Source of the DNA: a virus
Length of the DNA: 21,754 nt
Reading direction: 5' to 3' (one strand)
Virus record (IMG/VR): IMGVR_UViG_3300044638_003151
Coordinates: 1-21,754 of that record
In this document: positions 11,661 to 19,500 of the stretch, piece after piece
Layout: every line of letters begins with the position of its first letter
Position numbering within the stretch: position 1 is the first letter of the stretch
The notes under the pieces: generated by a model
Databases searched by the model: none
What the model saw: the letters and a program-made list of their open reading frames with translations, nothing else
What the model was told of the DNA's origin: nothing
Position numbers and translations under genes: made by a program

Positions 11661-12178
11661 GCGAACTGCTGAAGATTAACGTCAACGACCACATCGAGAA
11701 GAAGAACAACCTCTCGTATCTGTCGTGGGCTTGGGCGTGGGCCGAGGTGCTGAAGATTGATTCGGCTGCGCGGTACACCGTCCACGAATACGACGGACTA
11801 CCGCTGGTCTATCTCAAGGATCAGACCGGAATGGTCAAGGTCTCGGTCGAGATCAAGGGCGACATCAAGACCTGCCTGCTGCCGGTGCTTGACCACCGCA
11901 ACCAGCCGATCCAGAACCCGAATGCGTTCGCCGTGAATACGAGCATCATGCGCTGCCTTGCCAAGTGCATCGCGCTGCACGGCCTCGGCCTTTACATCTA
12001 CGCTGGCGAGGATCTGCCGGAGGCGGAGGTTGACGAGATCGAGGCCAAGCTCAACGCCGAGGTTGCCGCCTGCAACACGGTCGACGAACTCAACGCCCTG
12101 TATCACACGCTGCCGGAGGCGATCCGCTCCCGCGGTGTCAGCAAGTTTACCGCCCGCAAGAAGGAGCTTTCCAAGTGA
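11657..12178 (+). CDS. Single-strand annealing protein (DUF1071/Sak3-like)
   Basis: The 173-residue protein has the DUF1071 signature: NNLSYLSWAWAWAEV at residues 17-31, then VKVSVEIKGD and NTSIMRCLAKCIALHGLGLY at 94-113. These are the hallmarks of phage single-strand annealing proteins of the Rad52-like group. They pair complementary strands made by a 5'-3' exonuclease. The exonuclease follows at once, with the stop/start overlap GTGA, so the two form a Red-like pair. The C-terminal 45 residues are acidic then basic and may contact partners. The length is a little short compared with the usual 200 residues. Confidence 0.88.
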   Translation: MSELLKINVNDHIEKKNNLSYLSWAWAWAEVLKIDSAARYTVHEYDGLPLVYLKDQTGMVKVSVEIKGDIKTCLLPVLDHRNQPIQNPNAFAVNTSIMRCLAKCIALHGLGLYIYAGEDLPEAEVDEIEAKLNAEVAACNTVDELNALYHTLPEAIRSRGVSKFTARKKELSK

Positions 12179-12780
12179 GCGACACCCAACGCACCCCGGA
12201 GTGGTACTCAAGTCGCTGTGCCCGGGTCACCGCATCGGCCATCTCGAATGTAATGATGGACAAGTCGAAGGCCGGTTATCGTAACTACATGGCGCAGCTC
12301 GTCTGCGAGCGCCTCACAGGACAGGCTACGGAGACGTATACGAGCCCGGCGATGCAGCACGGCATCGACACCGAGGCCGAGGCCAGAGCCGCTTATAGCG
12401 CCCGTGTGGGGCAGTTGGTCGAGGAGGTCGGGTTCATCAAGCATCCGAAGCTCGAGGCCGGTGCGTCACCGGATGGCCTTGTCGGCACCGAGGGGCTGGT
12501 CGAGATCAAGTGCGTCCAACCAGCGACCGCCTTGGACATCATCGAGAGCAAGAAAGTTCCGACCGAGCACCGCCTCCAGATGCAATGGCAGATGGCCGTG
12601 ACCGGGCGAGACTGGTGCGACTACGTTGTGTATCAGCCGAAACTGCCGGAGCGCCTGCGCCTGCACATCATCCGAGTTCACCGTGATCAGCCAGCGATCC
12701 TCGAGATCACGCAGGCCGTGACGAATTTCCTGTTTGAAGTTGACCGAAAAGTAAATCATCTCAAGGAGTTGAGCCTGTGA
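12175..12780 (+). CDS. YqaJ-type phage exonuclease (lambda Exo-like)
   Basis: The 201-residue protein starts with GTG at 12175. It has TPEWYSSRCARVTASAIS near residues 7-24, HGIDTEAEAR at 62-71, GASPDGLVG at 96-104 (Asp 100), LVEIKC at 108-113 (Glu 110 and Lys 112), and LQMQWQM at 134-140. This is the complete active site of YqaJ/lambda exonuclease enzymes, which chew the 5' strand of duplex DNA ends. It works with the annealing protein before it in double-strand break repair and concatemer formation. The junctions with both neighbours are four-base overlaps (GTGA). Confidence 0.94.
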   Translation: MSDTQRTPEWYSSRCARVTASAISNVMMDKSKAGYRNYMAQLVCERLTGQATETYTSPAMQHGIDTEAEARAAYSARVGQLVEEVGFIKHPKLEAGASPDGLVGTEGLVEIKCVQPATALDIIESKKVPTEHRLQMQWQMAVTGRDWCDYVVYQPKLPERLRLHIIRVHRDQPAILEITQAVTNFLFEVDRKVNHLKELSL

Positions 12781-13061
12781 AGCAATACGACAACACGAAC
12801 CGCGGCCTGCTAGCCAAGAACGATCGCAAGCAGAGCGAGCAGCACCCGGAGTACACCGGCAGCATCAATATAAATGGCGTCGAGTATTGGCTCTCGGCAT
12901 GGGTGAAGGTCGGCAAGAGCGGCAGGCTTGAAGGGCAGAAGTATTTCAGTCTGTCCGTCAAGGCAAAGGATGGCCTTCCCGAGTCACGCCCGGTGCCAAA
13001 GCAACAACAACAGGTGACCGAGACGTTCAGCGATGACGACATCGGCGACATCCCGTTTTAA
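12777..13061 (+). CDS. Single-strand DNA-binding-like protein with SSB-type acidic tail
   Basis: GTG at 12777 overlaps the exonuclease stop as GTGA. The 94-residue product has NTNRGLLAKNDRKQSEQHPE, then GSININGVEYWLSAWVKVGK, a beta-rich fold that may be a small OB-like domain. After a Gln-rich linker it ends TETFSDDDIGDIPF. This matches the DDDIPF tip that bacterial SSB uses to recruit repair proteins. An SSB-like role beside an annealing protein and exonuclease is very plausible. It is shorter than E. coli SSB, and the OB fold is not proven. Confidence 0.75.
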   Translation: MKQYDNTNRGLLAKNDRKQSEQHPEYTGSININGVEYWLSAWVKVGKSGRLEGQKYFSLSVKAKDGLPESRPVPKQQQQVTETFSDDDIGDIPF

Positions 13062-13079
13062 GTAAGGAGGATTCCTTAC
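13062..13079 (+). promoter_or_regulatory. Hairpin that buries the Shine-Dalgarno of the NinB-like gene
   Basis: GTAAGGAGGATTCCTTAC is a perfect 7-bp inverted repeat with a GGAT loop. The strong ribosome-binding sequence AAGGAGG lies in its left arm and loop, and the ATG follows one base after its end at 13081. The hairpin starts inside the stop region of the SSB-like gene, so translation of that gene could open it, or a protein could bind it. Confidence 0.6.
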
Positions 13080-13080
13080 C

Positions 13081-13491
13081 ATGCGCCGCGTAATAGCCAG
13101 AGGCACACCGCCCGATCAGATCGCAAACGCGATCAGCAACATGGTCAGCAGACTTGACCCGGCGCAGAGCTGGCAGATCACCGTCGAGGCATTCAAGCCA
13201 AAACGTAGCGACCAACAAAACGCCTTCCTCTGGGGTGTGGTGTACCCATCCATCCTAGAGGGAGGCGGCGAGGCGCTGCGAGGCTGGACGACAAACGATC
13301 TGCACGAATACTTCTTGATCGAAGCCTTCGGTTCTGAAGTCATCGAGGGGTTCGGCAGGAAGCGGCACAAGCCTCTGCGCAGATCCAGCAAGTTGACCAA
13401 GCAGGAATTCAGCGACTACCTTGCCATCATCGAGGCCAAATGTGCAGAGCTTTGCATCCATATCCCAGAGCCTAACTACGAGGCTGGCTGA
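13081..13491 (+). CDS. NinB-like recombination protein
   Basis: The 136-residue product has RSDQQNAFLWGVVYPSILE at about 42-60 and WTTNDLHEYFLIEAFGSEV, then KLTKQEFSDYLAIIEAKCAE. The 'DQN..LW' pattern followed by a helical 'L..YF...FG' segment is typical of phage NinB (lambda Orf) proteins. Those bind single-stranded DNA and help load annealing proteins. The position after the SSB-like gene fits this role. The start is separated from the upstream stop by a hairpin that hides its ribosome-binding site. The stop overlaps the next start as TGATG. Confidence 0.75.
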   Translation: MRRVIARGTPPDQIANAISNMVSRLDPAQSWQITVEAFKPKRSDQQNAFLWGVVYPSILEGGGEALRGWTTNDLHEYFLIEAFGSEVIEGFGRKRHKPLRRSSKLTKQEFSDYLAIIEAKCAELCIHIPEPNYEAG

Positions 13492-14057
13492 TGCCGTTCA
13501 GTCTTGCAGTTCCGCGGTTCGTCATCGACCAGAGCTGGCGCTACTCCAAGCGGGTCAAGATGGGCAATCGGAATGATGGTAGTGATGGGACTGCCGAGCA
13601 GCAGTTGGTTGGCGTGATCGGTCAGAATATGGTCAACCTTGCCCTTGGCAAACCCTTACTGCAAGACGACACGGGCTTCGATGGCGGCGTTGACTTCGAG
13701 GTGTTTGGCATACGATTCGACGTCAAGACGATGGGCCGAACAACCGATCCGCAGCCTAGCTTTGTGAACAACCTGCTACGGTCACAGATCAAGTTTGCCT
13801 GCGATGCTTACTTGTTCTTGAGCTTTAACAAACAAACCTTTCAACTAGCATTCTGCGGCTGGATTCCAAAAGAGTCGTTTATGTATCACGCAAAACTCTA
13901 CGAAAAAGATGCCGTCAGGCAGAGATTCGACGGCACAGAATTTCAGTTAAAAGCAGACACGTTTGAAATCCAGAACCATCAGCTACGCAATGCCGCAGCA
14001 AGCTGGCCCGAGCTGATCGCTGAATGGCACCGCTTTGCTGAAGATAACGTCATATGA
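13491..14057 (+). CDS. PD-(D/E)XK-type nuclease candidate
   Basis: The 188-residue protein has AEQQLVGVIGQNMVNLALGK at about 35-54, then DGGVDFEVFGIRFDVKTMGR at 64-83. This layout (a helix with an acidic residue, then Asp 68 and Asp 77-x-Lys 79 on two strands) matches PD-(D/E)XK nucleases. The remainder has aromatic strands (DAYLFLSFNKQTFQLAF, CGWIPKESF) and a helical end. It may cut branched or foreign DNA, or mature recombination intermediates. It is coupled to the NinB-like gene (TGATG). No closer family is recognised. Confidence 0.65.
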   Translation: MPFSLAVPRFVIDQSWRYSKRVKMGNRNDGSDGTAEQQLVGVIGQNMVNLALGKPLLQDDTGFDGGVDFEVFGIRFDVKTMGRTTDPQPSFVNNLLRSQIKFACDAYLFLSFNKQTFQLAFCGWIPKESFMYHAKLYEKDAVRQRFDGTEFQLKADTFEIQNHQLRNAAASWPELIAEWHRFAEDNVI

Positions 14058-14263
14058 ACTGTTTAAGTTGCCGCTACTCCAAACACGACGGCAAACAATT
14101 ATTCTGCACGGCCAACGACTGGCCCGCAGACTGGCGTTGCAATCACTTCATCTACGAACCCGGCACCGACGAGGTGGAGCATGACGATCGACAACGAAAG
14201 CCCAGCGGGAGCGTGGGCAAACGAACTCAAGGCCGCCCCGTGGGGGTACGGCCAAGAGCGTGA
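14054..14263 (+). CDS. Small Cys-rich early protein
   Basis: ATG at 14054 overlaps the nuclease stop as ATGA. The product starts MNCLSCRYSKHDGKQLFCTA, then NDWPADWRCNHFIYEPG. Cys 3, 6, 18 and 29 look like a zinc site, a usual form among small phage proteins. From about residue 43 it overlaps the 14181-14393 gene for 83 bases and turns into basic, low-information sequence. The true C-terminus may be this or may reflect an older shorter gene. Confidence 0.6.
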   Translation: MNCLSCRYSKHDGKQLFCTANDWPADWRCNHFIYEPGTDEVEHDDRQRKPSGSVGKRTQGRPVGVRPRA

Positions 14264-14393
14264 TTGGCGCATCGATAACGCGCTAGCCGCCATCAGGATG
14301 CGTGGCCTCTGGTCGGAGGCCAGCACCCTAGTGGCAGAGATCAACAGCCTAAAGGCCGAGATCCACCGCCTTACGCATTCACAGAACGGCTGA
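14181..14393 (+). CDS. Last gene of the rightward operon, function unknown
   Basis: ATG at 14181 has GAGGTGGAG directly upstream. The 70-residue product is MTIDNESPAGAWANELKAAP, then WGYGQERDWRIDNALAAIRM and EASTLVAEINSLKAEIHRLT. The end is a probable coiled coil. It overlaps the previous gene by 83 bases and its last 23 bases lie over the 3' end of the minus-strand tailspike gene. No terminator is seen between the converging genes. No family is recognised. Confidence 0.65.
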   Translation: MTIDNESPAGAWANELKAAPWGYGQERDWRIDNALAAIRMRGLWSEASTLVAEINSLKAEIHRLTHSQNG

Positions 14394-16554
14394 TCTCCGT
14401 CCAGAACACGCCGCCGACACCAGAGACATCGCCGGTCTGAAGCAACGTGACGATGTCGTACTGGCTCGCCGTGAACGACGTACCACCTGACAGTCGCTTG
14501 GCAGTCGCATTCAAGACGAACGCCGTCGATGAAGGTGAGTGGATATGAAGGATCTGACCGTATACACCATTCGTGAAATTTGAAATTTCAGACGCTGCAT
14601 TGCTAGACGTAACGTCGATCCGGACGATTTGGTATCGAGACAGCGCGGCTATGTTCACATTCACAGCCGCTCCACCTCCTGCGTTATTCACCGTAACGCG
14701 ATAGATGGGTGACGCCAGATCGCTTGTCAGGAAGTCATTCGGGACAACGTATCCAGAAGATGTCGCAGCAGCAAAGTCGTTGCCAGCAAAGTACGGCAGC
14801 GTCGTGATCTGCTCGGCGCGAACGCCAACCAATCCAGCCGTTCCACCGTTGGCCTGCATATTGTTATTGGTAATCGTGAACGTATTGCCGAGCGATGTCG
14901 TCGTCTCGATCATAATTGCGTTCTCTGCGCCAGCAGCCGTGCCGCCAAGCTCAAGGAACGTATTGCTATCGATCACCATTGACGAGCTGGCCGTTGCCAC
15001 AATCGCAGCACCGCCCCACTTCTGCACAATGTTCTCGGTCAACGAGGCATTCTGTACATACACCGCTTGGATCGCACCAGAGTTGGTGTTGCCCAAGATG
15101 CCGTGATTGATCACGACGTTGCCTTTGCAGACCACGTTCTTGTGGTTCAGCGTCGAGCCGCCGTTGAGGTTGATGCCGTAGTTGTCATTCTCGTAGCCAG
15201 AGGCAGATCCGTCCGGGTTACGCGCATCGACGACATTGTTCGTGATGACGTTGTTCGCGCCAGCATAGGCAGCAGCGTCGCCGCTCGAAGATGAGCAAGC
15301 GATACCGCCATACGTTGCATAGACCTTGTTGCTATCAATGGTGATGTCGTAGCCGCCGTGGCAGTCGATGCCTTCCCATGCGTTATAAGCGACATAGTTG
15401 TAGCCAACATACCAATCCCAGCAAAACGGATTCGCAGCGAGCTTGGTGCCTACATTCGGATCGCTGCTGTAGCCGGTCGAGTCATGCGTCAGCGTGATGC
15501 CGTACATATTGCCGACCGTGCCCGGAGTGATATTCAAGAACTGATTCTTGGTAGCAACGCCGTGATTGCAGGATAAGAACGACGCTCCGGAATATCCACA
15601 ATAGTGAATCTTGCAGGAGTCGAGAAGGATGTCGTCGACGAACTGCGCATAAATGCCGTGGCCGCCGAACTGGGTAATCTCGACATCAACCAAGCGCAGG
15701 CCAGACTTGCGCGCCGAGGTAGAGGTGCCGAGCATATGAATGCCGTTCTCGTTGGCGACATACACCGAGGCAGCCGGGCCTTGCAGTTTGCCGCCCTCAA
15801 TCGAGAAGTTATTGGCATTGACCGTAATCGCCTTGGCACTCGCGCCGAGGGTCGGGAACTTCAGCACCGTTCCGTCAGTCATTAGGAACTTGATGTTTGC
15901 GCTGCCGATCGTCAGCGAGCCAGAGCGGTATGTGCCGGTCGGGAAGAACAACGTGCCACCGTTGGTCAGCGAGTCGATCGCCGATTGAATGGCAGTCGTG
16001 TTCACCGTCGAGTCGTCACCGACAGCGCCAAAATCCGTGACCACCGCGGTTGCGTATCCCGGGGCAACGCTATCCAAAGAGATCGCGCCGGTCGATCCGA
16101 ACTTGAAATACTTGCCCGCGCGCGTGGACGAAACGGGCAGCGTCGTGTCAAACGATGACGAGTCAGACACGGGAAACTTGATCGCGCGATCCGACGCCTC
16201 ATCAAGCTGCTGCGTGATCATCGTCAGCTTATCAACCGTCTGCTCGAGCGTCTCCGCAGGCAGGCGATCGTTCGGCTGTAGATCCGTCTCTTGCGTCAGC
16301 GGGACGTTGCGCACGATAACGAGCGTCGCGCCAGAGGCGGGAGCAGTTGTCATCGTGACGGTGCCGCCAGTCAAGACGCCAGCGCCAGTCACCGTGTAAT
16401 CGGTGCCGAGCACTTGCGGGGTTTCGACTCCGGTCGAGGCTCGCAGCGTTACCAACAGATGCGAGCTAGACAGGAAGTAGAACGGGACAGCAAAGGCTTG
16501 TGTTGAGCCGTTGCCGGAATAACTTACTCGAGCAGTCGATGATGAGACGGTCAT
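14371..16554 (-). CDS. Tailspike: T7-type fibre N-terminus plus pectate-lyase-like beta-helix
   Basis: The 727-residue protein has a T7 fibre-like N-terminal domain at about 1-128: VSYSGNGSTQAFAVPFYFLS, GTDYTVTG and ETLEQTVDKLTMITQQLDEA. This domain fixes a fibre or spike to the tail of podoviruses. From about residue 170, VVTDFGAVGDDSTVNTTAIQ and GGTLFFPTGTYR begin a pectate-lyase-3-type right-handed beta-helix, which runs to about residue 600 with many Asn/Gly/Val turns (NNVITNNVV, IDSNTFLELGG). A separate C-terminal domain ends WTEISRSVNA. It probably binds or cuts a host surface polysaccharide, but no catalytic residues can be assigned here. It starts 3 bases after the polyvalent protein gene. 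Confidence 0.92.
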   Translation of the reverse strand: MTVSSSTARVSYSGNGSTQAFAVPFYFLSSSHLLVTLRASTGVETPQVLGTDYTVTGAGVLTGGTVTMTTAPASGATLVIVRNVPLTQETDLQPNDRLPAETLEQTVDKLTMITQQLDEASDRAIKFPVSDSSSFDTTLPVSSTRAGKYFKFGSTGAISLDSVAPGYATAVVTDFGAVGDDSTVNTTAIQSAIDSLTNGGTLFFPTGTYRSGSLTIGSANIKFLMTDGTVLKFPTLGASAKAITVNANNFSIEGGKLQGPAASVYVANENGIHMLGTSTSARKSGLRLVDVEITQFGGHGIYAQFVDDILLDSCKIHYCGYSGASFLSCNHGVATKNQFLNITPGTVGNMYGITLTHDSTGYSSDPNVGTKLAANPFCWDWYVGYNYVAYNAWEGIDCHGGYDITIDSNKVYATYGGIACSSSSGDAAAYAGANNVITNNVVDARNPDGSASGYENDNYGINLNGGSTLNHKNVVCKGNVVINHGILGNTNSGAIQAVYVQNASLTENIVQKWGGAAIVATASSSMVIDSNTFLELGGTAAGAENAIMIETTTSLGNTFTITNNNMQANGGTAGLVGVRAEQITTLPYFAGNDFAAATSSGYVVPNDFLTSDLASPIYRVTVNNAGGGAAVNVNIAALSRYQIVRIDVTSSNAASEISNFTNGVYGQILHIHSPSSTAFVLNATAKRLSGGTSFTASQYDIVTLLQTGDVSGVGGVFWTEISRSVNA

Positions 16555-16557
16555 GGT

Positions 16558-19500
16558 TTACTCCACTACTTCAGAAGGTGCCAGCAAGAACTCTTGGTTC
16601 TGCTCACGTTCGACCCTACGTTCCATTCGTCGCAGGGCGCCCGGGTCTAGGGCTTCCTGAATCTGGTACAGAATTAGGTAATCCAGAACTATACGGCTAT
16701 AGAACAGATTCATAAACGGCGTGTTGGCGATTAGCATTCGGAACGCTGACGAGGCTACATCGTCACCCTTCATGGCTCGCTGGCGCAGCTCGTCAAGATC
16801 GCCAAGAACGCCAAATGTTGGGCCAACCAACGTATCGACAATGTTCCTGCCAAACCTGTTGGATTGCCCAAGCAAGAAGTCGCCGTAGATACCTAGAGCG
16901 CCGCCTTGCAGCATGGCAGCGATCCATGTCTGCGGCTCCGTCGGATCGCGCGGCGTCTTTGCCTTGAGCAGATCCTTTGCCGCCATTGCGATATAACCAA
17001 ATGCGGTCATTGCCAAAATCAGTTGGGCGAGGCCGAGCATATCGCCCTTGCCGTACTTCAGATATTCGCCAAGCGAGTTATAGCCGCGGCCATAGATCTC
17101 TCGGCCAAATACCTGCCGGGTGAGTGCAGTCGGGAATCCCTTAAATTGAGAAATGTATCGAGCGATCTCGCCGTAGAAAGAGCCCGGCTTGGTGCCGCGC
17201 GACCAGAAATAGCGCGACCGCACATCCGGCTCGATGACCGCAGTCATTGCCTGATCAACAATCAAATTGCGCAGGCGATCAGCCAAGTCCCGGCGGGCAT
17301 TACCCACAGCGGTATCCGTTGATGAGCGGCCAATAGTCGCTAGGTACTGTCGGATCACATCTGGCGACAATCGAGTAACCGACTCTGGCACGACGTAAAA
17401 CTTGCCCTTGCTGTCAGACACGAAAGCCTGACGCATAACGTCCCACTCTGGAGCCGAGATGCCGTACTGTTGCAACACATTTTTTGAATCGGCGCTGATG
17501 GCATCGAACGCGGTATTGCGCAGATTGCCGAGCCAGTTAGCCGTGCCAATCTCCATCCCCTCGCGCAAAGTATCCGTCCACCAAGTCAAGCCATTCAGAC
17601 GGAAGAAGATCCGCATAAGGTCAGCCGACGTCGAAGACATCACATCGTCAGAGTCAAAGCGCATGGCAACGCCGCCGACGACATTCTCGGAGACGGTATC
17701 GATCATGTTTAGGATCTGCCTGCGCTCGCCTTTAGCGCGCCCTTGAAGCAGGCTGCTGATGCCATCGCCGATACCAGCCAGCAAGCCGCCGCGGCCCTGA
17801 TAACGGATCTGGCTTGCGTATACGGGCAGATCAGTCACGGCAGAGATCACCGCGCCACCCAGCTTGGACATTGCCTGCAATGCGCGGATGTTAGATCCGA
17901 CGCGAGCAGAGATCTGGGAACCCGGGATGTTGGCTCGACCGTCCAGCATTGTCAGCAATTCGTTTGCCGTAGTGACTGCTCCGGAGAACTGCTCGCGCAA
18001 TTCCGCATTGCCACGGATTGACGCATCGATCTCGGCCATTGAAGCCTTGAGCGTGTACTCGGGGTTTGGCCCAAGGATGCGCATCAAACCAGCCTGCTGC
18101 GCTGCTCGGCTCAAATCGCCGAGAACAGCCTCGTTCAATTTGCCAGCGCCGAACTTCTCAAGGTAGTCAAATTCGGCATCGGCATCGAGGAAGTACAAAA
18201 CGCGAGACTGTGACGCACGACGAGCCAGCGATCCCGGTGCCGTGTAGGCAGCAGCCTCATCATCGATAACGGCCATTTGCCGACCAGCAGAAAAGTCGGA
18301 ATACACAAAGTCGAGGAACTCCTCAAGGTTCTGCCCCGGCTCCAAAGTGCGATCAATGTCGAGGCGCTGGCGAACAAATGCTTTCCACTCTTCCGCGCCT
18401 GCCGTTTTGATCTTGGTGAAGTCGTGCTGTTGTCGAGTGATGTATCCAGTTAAGTCACGAATCCACGCACCGAATCGGTTGCGAGTATTGCGGGCGTCCT
18501 CACGGTACTTGTACACGATCTTGGCAATCGTCACCGCCTCATCAGCCAGCCCCTCAAGCCTCGGGTTTTCGCGGCCAAGTTGGTACAGAGCGCGAGCCAC
18601 ATCTCGAGCATAGGCGTTGCTCATAAACGCCTCGCCGACCTTGGCTTGCTCAAGCTCTGCCAGCATCCCCTTTGTCCAGCGCGTGAAGTAGGTGCGCTGC
18701 CAATGGAACACCGAGTCTTTAGCGCCAAACTTGGCAAACGACGAACCACCGAGCACAGCCAGAATTCCTTCTTTCGGGTTCTGCGCAAACTCGGTAATGA
18801 CGCGTCCGACAATTTTGGTGCGGGCGGCCAGACCTAAAGCAGCGTTACGAGCTGCGATCGTGGCGTCGAGCTTGACGTTATTGGCAACCGCATTGGCTGC
18901 GCGCATCGCATCACTCTGAAGGGCATCCGCAGTCTCGTCAGCCGTGAATTGCGCTTTGGCCTTACGCAGCCGTGATCGCACAGTCTGGTTCTCAAGCTTG
19001 AGCTTCTCAAGCAGGGCGTCAATTTCGTATGCGCCAAGCTGGTTATTGGTAGCCGCTTGCATTGCAGCGCGAGCAGCATCATCGTTTCCGATCCGTTCTG
19101 CCGCAGCGCGAACAGCGCGAGCGTAGATGTCAGCCCGTTGTATAGCATCGTTAAACGGGCGCAGTTCTGCATTCGTATCCGGCGCTTCGTACACGCCGCC
19201 TTCTTCTGCGACTCCGCGCATCCGTTTGGCATCCTGCAAAGACACTTGACGCAGGTAATCAAACGCAGGGCTAGTATCAGCAGATGCTCGGGCGCGACGA
19301 TCTTGTGGCAGCGGAGAGCGCATCGCCGCATTTCCAGAAGTGACATAACGCCCATCAGGAGAAACAAACACGCTATCAACCACAAGGTCTTTAATAGCGC
19401 CCAAGGTTTCCATGTTCTTGCCAATAGCAAACAAGAAACTGCCTCTAGCCTCTAGAGCAGTTCGCATAAGAGCAGACTTTGCTGCTGCGCTGCCTTTGCG

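Noticed and set aside
18834-19430. A 198-residue minus-strand frame in another frame of the polyvalent gene
   Set aside because: The same bases encode continuous sequence of the giant protein, and the alternative product is Leu/Arg-rich with no family pattern.
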